This document shows positions 43,248 to 51,746 of a stretch of 64,000 nucleotides of DNA, in pieces. A model generated the notes under the pieces. The model was not told where the DNA came from. It ran no database searches and saw only the letters and a program-made list of their open reading frames with translations. Position 1 is the stretch's first letter. The number at the start of each line of letters is the position of its first letter. The DNA is from an uncultured Erythrobacter sp. (GTDB taxonomy: Bacteria; Pseudomonadota; Alphaproteobacteria; Sphingomonadales; Sphingomonadaceae). The position numbers and the translations under genes are program-made. The DNA is taken from the NCBI RefSeq assembly GCF_947492365.1, contig NZ_CANLMB010000001.1:744001-808000 (forward strand). Reading direction: 5' to 3'.

Positions 43248-43333
43248 AGTGGTCTCCTGTCGTTGACCATCAGACCGATTAAGACAGGTTCCCAAGGCTT
43301 GTCAGGGTCGAAATCCAGAAATCCTACAAAACT

Positions 43334-43350
43334 GGACCCGCTGATTTAGA
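43334..43350. repeat. Internal attachment-site-like sequence
   Basis: GGACCCGCTGATT at 43334-43346 is identical to 13 bp of the 48-bp att core (35413-35425) in the same orientation, followed by a near match (TAGA versus AAGA). It lies between two gene blocks of the island. It may be a relic of a second insertion or of tandem elements. Confidence 0.5.
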
Positions 43351-43438
43351 ATGAGGCTGTCTGGGGCGGATAGACTATGGGATTGCGTGTCTTTTTGCTG
43401 TCAATCGACAGCGCTGGGTCACCACTGGGTACCAGACC

Positions 43439-44323
43439 TCACTTCTTCCACTTTTTAGTCTTGCTGAACTTCTGAACAGCGATGGACACCTCAGATCCAC
43501 TGCCGATGCGCTTGTAGTACTTGATACTCTTTTCAAGTGCCGCTTGCTCATCGGCCCAAGCGCTTCTGGGTCCGAGTGAATCAAGCGAGAAATTGTTGTT
43601 GGTCAATGCTGCAATGATCTTCGGATATCGCCGAGAATAGAAGTCCCAGACGGTGAGAGCTTTAGCGCGAACGGTAGGCTCTTTGTTGTTTCTCATCATC
43701 TTGTAAGTGTCTTGAAGGAACCGGATAGATTCCGGCATGTTTGGTGCCATATCCGCTACTTCGTGATACGAGACTGGATACGATTTAGCACCTAGTTCGT
43801 GTAACTGCTCAATTGGTCTAGAAAGGTAGACAAACGAGTACTCATCATCAAACTGATCAAGGCGAAAAAAGCGATTATAGGGAACACAGTCTTGGTGCAT
43901 GAGAAGCCCAAAGAACGGCAGTCCCTGCTCAGCGAGATAAGCACGAATAAGTGCGCCTCCGAAGAAGCATTCGACATTATCCAATTGAAAATGATGGAAG
44001 TCGCCGCCCACTAGAATTGCACGAAAGTAGATGTCTTGCCCAACCAAACGAGAATAAAGATCTTCCGCGAATTCAGTAAGATACCATACTATGTATTCGC
44101 GATCCTCTTTGCTTTCCACAAGCTCAGGGTTGTAGGTTAAGATCGTGTCTGAGAATACGATTGTCTTGAAGTTTGGGTGATCGTGAACATTCAACCTATC
44201 CAATATGGAATATACCCGCGCAACCTTGCGAGGATCATTAAGTGTCATGTCCTTAAAGCCAAGAATGTCGATGTATAAGAGAAAACGGGTGGGAGATTCA
44301 GCGCTCAAAACACTTCCTTGCAT
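43439..44323 (-). CDS. Divergent class III nucleotide-cyclase-like protein (homologue of 44534-45493)
   Basis: 294 residues. The pattern fits a class III cyclase-type fold: first metal-Asp motif in FLLYIDILGFKDM (D19), second in TIVFSDTILTY (D59), then FRAILVGGDFHH and FFGGALIRAYLAEQ (about 100-132). The downstream gene in the opposite direction encodes the same series of motifs. Catalytic activity is inferred; no substrate motif is clear. GC content is visibly lower than in core genes. The gene is divergent from its homologue across 210 bp. Confidence 0.75.
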   Translation of the reverse strand: MQGSVLSAESPTRFLLYIDILGFKDMTLNDPRKVARVYSILDRLNVHDHPNFKTIVFSDTILTYNPELVESKEDREYIVWYLTEFAEDLYSRLVGQDIYFRAILVGGDFHHFQLDNVECFFGGALIRAYLAEQGLPFFGLLMHQDCVPYNRFFRLDQFDDEYSFVYLSRPIEQLHELGAKSYPVSYHEVADMAPNMPESIRFLQDTYKMMRNNKEPTVRAKALTVWDFYSRRYPKIIAALTNNNFSLDSLGPRSAWADEQAALEKSIKYYKRIGSGSEVSIAVQKFSKTKKWKK

Positions 44324-44533
44324 GATCCAGCTCGCTTGTTAGACTACCTCATTAGCCAATTTGAAGCGGAGTCACGAGTTTAGCAGAAGATATCGAAGGT
44401 GAGCTTGTCTTCTGAAGATCGGCTGGTTTGAAATATGCGCGCGTCATCCCGAAATGTCTTGACTGAGGGTGAGTAAATTGTCGTTCGCTTCCTGCACCGG
44501 TGCCTTTCCCTCTTCAGCACAGGAGAATAAACC

Positions 44534-45493
44534 ATGGCCGATCGTCAAAGCCCTGTGCAAACCGTCGCAGAAGTTGTGGAATCAGTGGAACGGCGGGCAA
44601 AGGACCGGAAGAAGGCACGCTCTGAGTTGGCAGCAGAAGTGGCGGCTCGCGTTCCAGGTGAAGGCTATGAGCCGTGCATTGTTAGCTTCATTGACGTATT
44701 GGGGTTTCGCGATCTTCTGACCACGCGTCATGCGCATGAGATCAGGGACATCATGCTGAGGCTGCGCGAATTTACGATGCCAGATAAAGCAAAGACGCCG
44801 AGGCGAATGAAAGACGCGCGTCTCTTCAGCCAGCCGTTTTCGGAGTCAGTCTCGGACGCAGTTGTACGTGTTCGTGTCTTTGAGACCCAATATCATGACG
44901 GCGCCTTTTTTCACGAGCTGCTCGACCTGCTTCATGCGCAAGTTCGATGCGTAGGTAGCGGAGTTGTCATTCGCGCCGGAGTTACCATTGGCGATGCTCA
45001 TACTGGCATTGACGGCAGTGGTCCGGTCTTCGGACCAGCGATGGTTCGAGCATACGAAATTGAAAGCAACGAAGCAGTTCAACCGCGAATTGTAATTGAC
45101 GAAAGCGCATATCAATCTTTCCTCACTGATACTCGCCTACACAAGGAAGACCATTGTGCCGAGGAAGAGATTGGTTACGTAAACAACCTGTTACGAACCG
45201 ATATCGATGGAACTCGATTCATTGACTATCTCTCGGCTAGTGAATCTGAGTTTGATCACCCTGGCGAGTACTTTGAGTTCTTGGATGATCACACAGCACT
45301 GATCCGCGACAAGGTGGCAACAACAAACGTAAAGGTGCGTGCCAAATTCGCGTGGCTCGCCAGTTATCACAATGAAATTGTAGAGCAGGTTATTGATGAG
45401 TTCTCTAACGGGGCAAGGTCGAGTAATGCATTTTGGGACGAGTTCGATTGCGACCCATTGCCGTTGCTCCAGGCGATGGTAGTCGACATCTAA
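44534..45493 (+). CDS. Divergent class III nucleotide-cyclase-like protein (homologue of 43439-44323)
   Basis: 319 residues, start ATG 44534 behind GGAG. An N-terminal coiled helix (about 10-40) precedes the domain: IVSFIDVLGFRDLL (D54), ESVSDAVVRV (D108), VIRAGVTIGDAHTG (about 145-158), GPVFGPAMVRAYEIES (about 163-178) and RIVIDESAYQ. A later shared block reads KVRAKFAWLASY. These match the order of class III adenylate/guanylate cyclase motifs. The family is undefined to me. The stop overlaps that of the convergent gene by 4 bp. Confidence 0.75.
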   Translation: MADRQSPVQTVAEVVESVERRAKDRKKARSELAAEVAARVPGEGYEPCIVSFIDVLGFRDLLTTRHAHEIRDIMLRLREFTMPDKAKTPRRMKDARLFSQPFSESVSDAVVRVRVFETQYHDGAFFHELLDLLHAQVRCVGSGVVIRAGVTIGDAHTGIDGSGPVFGPAMVRAYEIESNEAVQPRIVIDESAYQSFLTDTRLHKEDHCAEEEIGYVNNLLRTDIDGTRFIDYLSASESEFDHPGEYFEFLDDHTALIRDKVATTNVKVRAKFAWLASYHNEIVEQVIDEFSNGARSSNAFWDEFDCDPLPLLQAMVVDI

Positions 45494-46074
45494 TGCCGAG
45501 GCACCTCGCCAACGGCTGCCCGTAGCCGTTCGCTATAGAGCTCTTGAGCACCATCTTTCGCCAGTTTTAGTTCCTGAACCTTGGTGTATCGATTTCGACC
45601 ACGTGGACGAGAATAGCGCCTATCCCCTTCGACCTGCCTGTTCAGCTTTCGCACTTTTCGACGAGCGCGGGATAGGTCATCCTCACTCTGGCTGGCGTAA
45701 GCGAGCCTATGGGCCTTGCGTGATGCGAATATGCCATCGACGACGAAAAGCTGCTCACACCGTGATCCAGTTAGCGGGCATAGGAAGTAGCAGCGATAAC
45801 CACCGTAGGGGCAGGGAACACACTCGATCGCCGCGCGCTGATTTGGTACGTCACCGGCAATGCGTATTGCGGCATCGCTCTCGTCGCTCAAATCGAAGAA
45901 AATTCGCACCTCAAGCGCCTCTAGATCCTGATTTCGCCATCGCAACGTGTCATACGTGCATTCACCGGGTTTCAGCAGCCCAGCGCGCTTCAGCACGCGT
46001 AGGTCGATGACAGGAAACTGCTCGACTGCTCCGTGATGGACAGTGCGTTTCCGCCCGGAATTGATGCCGCCCAT
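45490..46074 (-). CDS. Uncharacterised alphaproteobacterial protein with degenerate zinc-ribbon
   Basis: 194 residues from ATG 46074, with GAGAGG upstream. It begins MGGINSGRKRT and has VIDLRVLKRAGLLKPGE, CVPCPYGGYRCYFLCPLTGS and a C-terminal RLAYASQSEDDLSRARRKVR. I recall a widespread alphaproteobacterial family with the same blocks, in which two C-x2-C pairs surround a ribbon. Here the second pair (usually C-R-x-C) is replaced by S-R-K-A, so zinc binding is probably lost or altered. Function unknown. Convergent with the cyclase-like gene. Confidence 0.7.
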   Translation of the reverse strand: MGGINSGRKRTVHHGAVEQFPVIDLRVLKRAGLLKPGECTYDTLRWRNQDLEALEVRIFFDLSDESDAAIRIAGDVPNQRAAIECVPCPYGGYRCYFLCPLTGSRCEQLFVVDGIFASRKAHRLAYASQSEDDLSRARRKVRKLNRQVEGDRRYSRPRGRNRYTKVQELKLAKDGAQELYSERLRAAVGEVPRH

Positions 46075-46191
46075 GATAGCCTCTCTGTGCCGCTGCAACT
46101 GGGCGATTATACGAAATAGTCTGGCGAAGATCAGGTAAAACCCCGGCTATACAGCTTTCTATTGCCTGAAAGGCCCACCCGTCCCATACAG

Positions 46192-46375
46192 CTTGGTGAT
46201 GCCGCCACGCACGGCATTGGGGATTAGTAACCCCGAACCGAACGGTCGGTGCAGACCGAAAACTGCACCACACGCCTTGACCTATGGTCGGGGTGCCCAT
46301 GGCGCATGTCCAGGGCTCCCGCCTAAAGGTCATGGGGCCGATTCGGTTCGGTTTACTAACACCCCGATCACCAAG
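46192..46375. repeat. Long imperfect inverted repeat between divergent genes
   Basis: Ends CTTGGTGAT (46192-46200) and ATCACCAAG (46367-46375) are perfect 9-bp inverted termini. Inside, both arms carry TTACTAA with CCCC, TTCGGTTCGG and AGGTCA-type blocks in mirror order, with a unique 18-bp insertion in the left arm. A 7-bp hairpin (GGTGCAG/CTGCACC) lies at 46248-46269. It could be a shared divergent promoter/operator or a MITE-like element. No clear target-site duplication. Confidence 0.55.
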
Positions 46376-46384
46376 TCTTGGTGT

Positions 46385-46418
46385 GAAGTCGAAGCGGGGG
46401 CGTACCGCCATCGACTTC
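46385..46418 (+). promoter_or_regulatory. Stem-loop in the leader of the DUF5818 gene
   Basis: GAAGTCGA pairs with TCGACTTC around an inner GCGG/CCGC stem, ending 17 bp before the ATG at 46435. It partly precedes the ribosome site GGGGAG. It could regulate translation. Confidence 0.4.
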
Positions 46419-46434
46419 CGGGGAGTTACCCGAA

Positions 46435-46659
46435 ATGCCGATGGGAACACGTCACACGGTGACGGGCATCCTGCGTCCGTCGCAATATGGCCTTTACGCA
46501 CTAGAGATGGATGGAGGCGGTGTCTGGCAACTCGATTGCGGGTGGGGCTGGAAAGCGCGGAAGTTGGCCGGTCAGCGTGTCACGGTCGAAGGCACTAGGG
46601 GTGGGTTTAATTTGCTGGACGTTAATCGGATGCGGATTGCTTGTTCGGACAGTGCTTAA
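46435..46659 (+). CDS. DUF5818 small protein
   Basis: 74 residues: TRHTVTGILRPSQYGLYALE, then a G-G-G-V-W-Q-L-D block and RVTVEGTRGGFNLLDVNRM. This matches the small DUF5818 family of Sphingomonadales, a predicted OB-like beta barrel, function unknown. GGGGAG is about 8 nt upstream. It has no same-strand neighbour; a short hairpin with a T-run follows at 46688. Confidence 0.78.
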   Translation: MPMGTRHTVTGILRPSQYGLYALEMDGGGVWQLDCGWGWKARKLAGQRVTVEGTRGGFNLLDVNRMRIACSDSA

Positions 46660-46687
46660 GCCATTTGGCTAGACTGCTGTAGATGGG

Positions 46688-46710
46688 CCGGAGTCGGTTG
46701 GTCCGGTTTT
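46688..46710 (+). terminator. Weak intrinsic terminator after the DUF5818 gene
   Basis: Stem CCGGA/TCCGG with a 9-nt loop followed by TTTT, 29 bp after the DUF5818 stop. Confidence 0.4.
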
Positions 46711-46740
46711 GAAACGCAAACAGCCGAAAACCGCTGCCCG

Positions 46741-49167
46741 TCACGAGTTCGCACGCTGAATATGAAACGCCATCGGAACGTTCGGAAGATGATGCTCTGA
46801 GCTCGACATGAGCAGAAGCCTATTGATCGTATTGTCTTGAATGCCAGCAGGCGGGATAACGCACGAGACTTTTCCCTCGTTTCCCGGCTCGCCTCGTTTG
46901 CGGAGCTCTTTCTGAACTGAAAAATGGATTTGTGAAAAGCGCGCGGCAAGCCCTTCTTCAAAATTTGGTTTGACGCCACGATCGGAGACAGAACTTAGAT
47001 ACCGAAACATCTTAGCGAATATGCTTGGATAACCGTCCAGTACTCCCTGACATGACAGATCGACGATGCGGTACGGATTGTCAGGGAAAAGGAAAGAGGC
47101 GTGAGCAATCTTCGCCGAAAGGCTCCGAAGCCTCACAGATGGAGCATCCGTGCGCGGCCTAGAGGCCCAAAGGACTTCACGCCATCGGAAGGTGCTGTCG
47201 GTAACAATAGAAGCTCCGGTCGCTTGTGCGAGATACATAGCGATCTCGAAATTCGGACCCATCTGCATCAATCGCATCTGCCCTCCATCCTCTCCGCCGC
47301 CAAAAATGCCGTCCTGTAAGGCAGACAGTGGATCCTCTTTTTTCAGTCGCTCGAGTTCGAACCACATTTTGGCTAAGCCAACATCATCAATGTCCGGAAA
47401 GTTCTCACGAATCCGTGCCTCCTGCGCTTCGCGCGGCCACATCAAAACGTCACGGAGAAAGTCGACACGCATCAGCTCATCCATTCGCGGTTCGTCTTTC
47501 AGGCTGATTTTAAGTCCGGCAGTGCGCGCTTTCGCCATCGCCATGGTCTCTCGTCGAAGATTGTAGTCGAAGTTCCATGGGTCTGGGATGAGGTTGATGA
47601 GCCCTGCATCCACCAACGGCATCACGTTAAGTAGGAACGCGACAGATTTAAGAAACTCGAGGTGATAACTCTTAGGCTTCTCCGTTGGTCTAAATTTCTC
47701 GGCAATCGTACCCGCGTGAGCCATTGGGTTCTGGATGATTAGCTCATCGAAATAAAGTGATGCGCCCAAAGCAAACTCACCGATTGATTGCGGGTGAAGG
47801 GAGCCGGTGTAAACCGCTCGTGGTCGACCGTCAGGCTTGGGCAGAAGAGAAAGCAGATCAGTTTCCAGCGGCCAAAGCGCCTCGTTCAGGACGTAAACTT
47901 CCCGAATTTGATCTTCGGTCAGGTCACGCCTGACAGCGGTCCAGTCTTTGCCCGTCTCCATGCCGAGGATCGACAAAATGCCCCGATGTAATGCTAGGTT
48001 TCGTTCGCGAATGCTCTTTTCTGTCCAACTCGGTCTGAGGGCAGCGGGTCTGGTCCGACAGCAATCCCGATAGGCGATGCCGGACCCACATCCACAAAAA
48101 TCCTTGGGATTGAGGCCCTCTGCTGGCGGTGACCTTTTTAGAAACGCGCGTTCCTTTTCGGTGCGCCCGTAGGCGTCCTGATAGTGGAAGTCGCCGTTCT
48201 CAAATTTTGCATAAATTTCACCACCAAAATGCCAAAGCTCGTCAACTGGCGGGAGCAGGACGCGACGAAGGTCTTCCCAGTCTGCGGTGACCGATCGTTC
48301 AGGAAACAACCACTCTTTACGACCCGCTGCGACATAACGCCGTGTCCTCGATTTTAGGATCATATTCACCGCGGCCACTTCGCTGCTCTGCAGCTTTCTT
48401 GTCCGAATGAAGTCGATCGTACTAACCATTGACTGGCGGTAATTGCGAGCAAAGGTCCGCTTCTCAAGGGGCGGCGCATTTTGGTCCTGAGCATATTCAA
48501 GGTTGGTGAGGATTAGGCAGTGGTCGCGGCCTAGCGGAAAGACTGTCTGTGATCCTTTGAGCGCTATGCTCGGATCCTGCGGATCGGCACATTCAGGCGC
48601 GTCAGGCGGCAGGGCGTGGTTGAATATCGTGACCGGGTGATCCGTTACGATAAACTTCACATCGCTATCTTCAGCGGAGACAATCTCACGCACGCCTTCA
48701 GTCCAGATCGTACAATGAAGATTGCGTATGCCCTGCATCTCCATCATCAACTCATTTTGCGACAGCGATGGATATTGGCTCCGCAACCAGTCGAGCCCTT
48801 TTGGCGTCCGGAGCTTTTGGACATCGACATACTCGAATAAGTCTTGAAAATGGTCGTGCCAAAGAGATTGGTCATCTTGCTGAAACGCCCGCACCGCCCG
48901 CGATCCGCGTTCGTCGATGGCTCCAAACAAGCGCTTTTCTATCTCGTCGTTTACGGATGTTCCAAAAAAAGTGGAATAGAGGTCGGTCTGAAAGAAGCAG
49001 CGAGACGTTGGCGAGGAAAATAGCGCTCGTCCAGTAACGGTACCCCCATCAGGCAGTACATGCTGTTCGGGCTGCAGGTCGAGAAAGGCTAGCGTCTGCT
49101 TCTCTGGTTCAAAGAACTCGCGTTGATACCATTGAGGCACATAGTGATTGTCTCTGCTCTTGGACAT
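46741..49167 (-). CDS. Large DUF4238 protein with SEC-C zinc motif
   Basis: 808 residues. The N-terminal DUF4238 domain (about 1-290) has NHYVPQWYQREFF at residues 7-19 and the F-I-V-T-D-H-P-V motif. A SEC-C zinc-binding motif follows: FCGCGSGIAYRDCC (Cys358, 360, 369, 370). The C-terminal 400 residues contain a G-x-x-D/E-rich region and are unassigned. DUF4238 appears again in 50643-51743, so two members of the same family lie in this island. Function unknown. Convergent with the DUF5818 gene. Confidence 0.82.
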   Translation of the reverse strand: MSKSRDNHYVPQWYQREFFEPEKQTLAFLDLQPEQHVLPDGGTVTGRALFSSPTSRCFFQTDLYSTFFGTSVNDEIEKRLFGAIDERGSRAVRAFQQDDQSLWHDHFQDLFEYVDVQKLRTPKGLDWLRSQYPSLSQNELMMEMQGIRNLHCTIWTEGVREIVSAEDSDVKFIVTDHPVTIFNHALPPDAPECADPQDPSIALKGSQTVFPLGRDHCLILTNLEYAQDQNAPPLEKRTFARNYRQSMVSTIDFIRTRKLQSSEVAAVNMILKSRTRRYVAAGRKEWLFPERSVTADWEDLRRVLLPPVDELWHFGGEIYAKFENGDFHYQDAYGRTEKERAFLKRSPPAEGLNPKDFCGCGSGIAYRDCCRTRPAALRPSWTEKSIRERNLALHRGILSILGMETGKDWTAVRRDLTEDQIREVYVLNEALWPLETDLLSLLPKPDGRPRAVYTGSLHPQSIGEFALGASLYFDELIIQNPMAHAGTIAEKFRPTEKPKSYHLEFLKSVAFLLNVMPLVDAGLINLIPDPWNFDYNLRRETMAMAKARTAGLKISLKDEPRMDELMRVDFLRDVLMWPREAQEARIRENFPDIDDVGLAKMWFELERLKKEDPLSALQDGIFGGGEDGGQMRLMQMGPNFEIAMYLAQATGASIVTDSTFRWREVLWASRPRTDAPSVRLRSLSAKIAHASFLFPDNPYRIVDLSCQGVLDGYPSIFAKMFRYLSSVSDRGVKPNFEEGLAARFSQIHFSVQKELRKRGEPGNEGKVSCVIPPAGIQDNTINRLLLMSSSEHHLPNVPMAFHIQRANS

Positions 49168-49249
49168 TTGCCCCGACTAGCACGCCGATGGCGCTCAAAC
49201 GATCCGCTTGCGTGTTTAGCAAACTTAACTTCTTATGGTTTGACTACTC

Positions 49250-50605
49250 TTAAGGCAACACAAATGGGCGAGCAGAAGGATCATCCGAGAAATAGAGAAT
49301 CAAGTGATCGTCATCTTCATCTAAGTCTCGGGGTGCCATCTCGGCCCCGCTTATCGTCAAACCCCGGCTCAGCCAATGCTCAAAGATATTCCGAGAGTTG
49401 TTTGGTTCGAGCAGAAGTCGGAATTGCTTTTCCGTCATTCGGCCGGCGAGGAGGTCGAGTAACATTCTTGCGGGAAACTCAATTCGCAGATCATCTTTCC
49501 CTGTGGTGCTCTTGATGGTCATACCTAGATACTGCCCTCTCGAGTTTGGTTGGAAGGAGCCTTGTCGAAATAGCGACCTAGCTTGGTAACCTTCGTAGTG
49601 GGGTGCCGGGAGCGAACTGGCTATCTCTTCCAACGCAGGAGGCGGATCGGGCAGCTTGGATGTTCCGAAGAAACTCACGTTCCACCGGCGACGTTTCCGT
49701 CCGATAATGTCAGTTTCACCAAATCCAGAGCTGTCTTTGCAAGGCGAGAACACGACGATTGCGTCGACCTCTTCACTGTATTTGGCAACAAAGTGGCTGA
49801 TAATCTGAGACCCAGAGAAGGTTAGTTGGCTACCGTACGTTTCTCTCCCCTCTCCAATTCTTCTCAGCAAGGTAGAACCGACATCGGCAACAAAGATGAC
49901 CCGCAAGGTGTCTGCGTGTGCTGCCTTGAGTTGTCGCTTCTTTCTACGCAGCAGTCCAAATAGTGGATTGCCCTCAAGAGAGTGGGTCTCAGGCGGCATG
50001 CTGCTATGGATGTTGTGGTACCGCGTTTGACGGTACGATTTCCGCTCCACGGTCACGTCAAGTCCTGCATCGCTCAGCCTGATTCTTTGGGTCAATGATC
50101 TTCCGCTCGAGACCCATTGCGCCAACGCTTGTTTGATATGTTCCCGCAGTTCATAGTTCTTTGGTGCCATGCGTTTCCGGAAATACTGACCTCTCTCGAA
50201 CCCACTTTCCTCCGCGAAACTGAAATAGAGAAAGTTCCCGCTACCTTTCTCCGCTTCGTTTGCCGCCGCACTCATTTGCCGTGCGATCGCGTCCATCTCT
50301 TCTTCGCCGGAAATCGCGTTATCGTTTGTCGCGGCTATTTCGATCGCTGCCTCGCGTCCGGGCACTAGCCTATCGGTAACGATATCGGGGCGCTTTTGAT
50401 CACCCCACCATTCGGGCTCGATTTCAAGGCCACCCAAACGTCCAGTAGCCCAGACAAGAGCCAGTTCCATTTCTGCTGGAAGTGCCTGCGCGACATACTT
50501 TGTATCGTTAAGTCGGCGCAAGAGATCGCGACCCTTCTGCGGGTCGAGCGTGGGGGCGAGCTGGTCGAGCATTGTTTGTATCCGCCGACGCGCAAAAATC
50601 GTCAT
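49250..50605 (-). CDS. Hypothetical 451-residue protein, possibly nuclease-related
   Basis: Start ATG 50605 has AAGGG 6 nt upstream. Residues about 45-95 contain E-M-E-L-A-L-V, then R-P-D-I-V-T-D (73-74 are P-D) and A-A-I-E-I-A, a spacing like the PD-(D/E)xK nuclease fold, but the final lysine is replaced by alanine (E89-I-A91). This is weak evidence. A conserved-looking middle (VIFVADVGSTLLRRIGEGRE) and acidic C-terminus follow. It is divergent from the DUF4238 gene across only 37 bp, so they may share regulation. Confidence 0.75.
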   Translation of the reverse strand: MTIFARRRIQTMLDQLAPTLDPQKGRDLLRRLNDTKYVAQALPAEMELALVWATGRLGGLEIEPEWWGDQKRPDIVTDRLVPGREAAIEIAATNDNAISGEEEMDAIARQMSAAANEAEKGSGNFLYFSFAEESGFERGQYFRKRMAPKNYELREHIKQALAQWVSSGRSLTQRIRLSDAGLDVTVERKSYRQTRYHNIHSSMPPETHSLEGNPLFGLLRRKKRQLKAAHADTLRVIFVADVGSTLLRRIGEGRETYGSQLTFSGSQIISHFVAKYSEEVDAIVVFSPCKDSSGFGETDIIGRKRRRWNVSFFGTSKLPDPPPALEEIASSLPAPHYEGYQARSLFRQGSFQPNSRGQYLGMTIKSTTGKDDLRIEFPARMLLDLLAGRMTEKQFRLLLEPNNSRNIFEHWLSRGLTISGAEMAPRDLDEDDDHLILYFSDDPSARPFVLP

Positions 50606-50642
50606 TACTTACCCTTAACAACCATCTATACTACAAAAGCCG

Positions 50643-51743
50643 ATGCCTCAGAACAAAAGCCATCACTACGTGCCGCAAATGTATATGCGTCTATTCGCGC
50701 GTGCTGGCGACAACAGAATCGGCGTCTTTGCGATCGAACGCGAAAAGTTCATCCCCAACGCTCCGATACGCGGTCAAGCGTGCCGGGACTACTTCTATGG
50801 CAAGGATGGCCTCGCCGAGCGCGCCTTTGGTAGAATCGAAGGACCTGCCGCACGTATATTCGCTCGTGCGATCGCCGAGCGCCAACTGCCGACCACAGGG
50901 AGTCAGGAGCATGAATGGCTGATCTTTTATCTTGGCATGCAGCACTCTCGCACTCTCGGCGCTGCTGAGCAGCACAATGAGATTTCGGAAAAGGCCGCTA
51001 AATCGGTGCTCCGGACAAAGGCCGAGCTTGAGGGAAATCAAGAAGTTATCGACGCACTTGCAAGGGTTAAGATCAGACGTTCAAACGCCGTTTCCGAGCT
51101 CGTGCAATACGCGACAATTGGTGCCTCCTTGCTTGCCGATCTCGAATTTGTGCTCATAGATAACTCATGTACGACGCCTTTCATTGCCTCGGACACGCCG
51201 GTTGTCCTCCACAACAGGCTCTATGAAGACCAGGACATAAGCGTGACAGGCTATGCCAATGTCGGATTGCAGCTATTTTTGCCGCTTGGACCAAAGCTTG
51301 CGCTGTTTGGTTTCGACCGCGCCGCCTACCAGGTCGAGACAAACGCGCGCGGCACTATTCAACTTTTTGATGATGCGCAGGTCGCGCTTATTAATGACCT
51401 TCAGTGGGAGGCGGCGCAGGCCGCACTATTCAGTTCAGCAAGCACATCGGAACGCGAATTTTTAGCCTCGGCTTTGAAGTGGGCTAAGCTCAGAAAGAGA
51501 GAACGAACATTTTTCCGCGAGGAGATTGTCGCGCAATCAGAAAGTGAAGTGCGGACGCGGCATGGATCGGGCGCCGCACCATCAACAATCAAGCTCGACC
51601 TCTCGTTCGTTCGTTGCATATTGACCCGTCCGAGAACACTGAGGGCTTGGGAAGTGCCGCCATTCCGCGATGCGGATCGCGTTGCGCGTGTTGACCGCGC
51701 GTTTGCACGTTTGGATATGTTGAACGAGTTGAGGGAGCAGTGA
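50643..51743 (+). CDS. DUF4238 protein
   Basis: 366 residues. The signature HHYVPQMYMRLFA is near the N-terminus and F-I-A-S-D-T-P-V-V near residue 182. These are the same two motifs as in the 808-residue protein. No Shine-Dalgarno is evident before the ATG, so the transcript may be leaderless. The next gene, HNH-like, begins 3 bp after the stop, forming a two-gene operon. Biological function unknown. Confidence 0.85.
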   Translation: MPQNKSHHYVPQMYMRLFARAGDNRIGVFAIEREKFIPNAPIRGQACRDYFYGKDGLAERAFGRIEGPAARIFARAIAERQLPTTGSQEHEWLIFYLGMQHSRTLGAAEQHNEISEKAAKSVLRTKAELEGNQEVIDALARVKIRRSNAVSELVQYATIGASLLADLEFVLIDNSCTTPFIASDTPVVLHNRLYEDQDISVTGYANVGLQLFLPLGPKLALFGFDRAAYQVETNARGTIQLFDDAQVALINDLQWEAAQAALFSSASTSEREFLASALKWAKLRKRERTFFREEIVAQSESEVRTRHGSGAAPSTIKLDLSFVRCILTRPRTLRAWEVPPFRDADRVARVDRAFARLDMLNELREQ

Positions 51744-51746
51744 GAG

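Noticed and set aside
43397-43412. Hairpin GCTGTC/GACAGC near the end of the cyclase-like gene
   Set aside because: The T-run lies on the wrong side for a minus-strand terminator.
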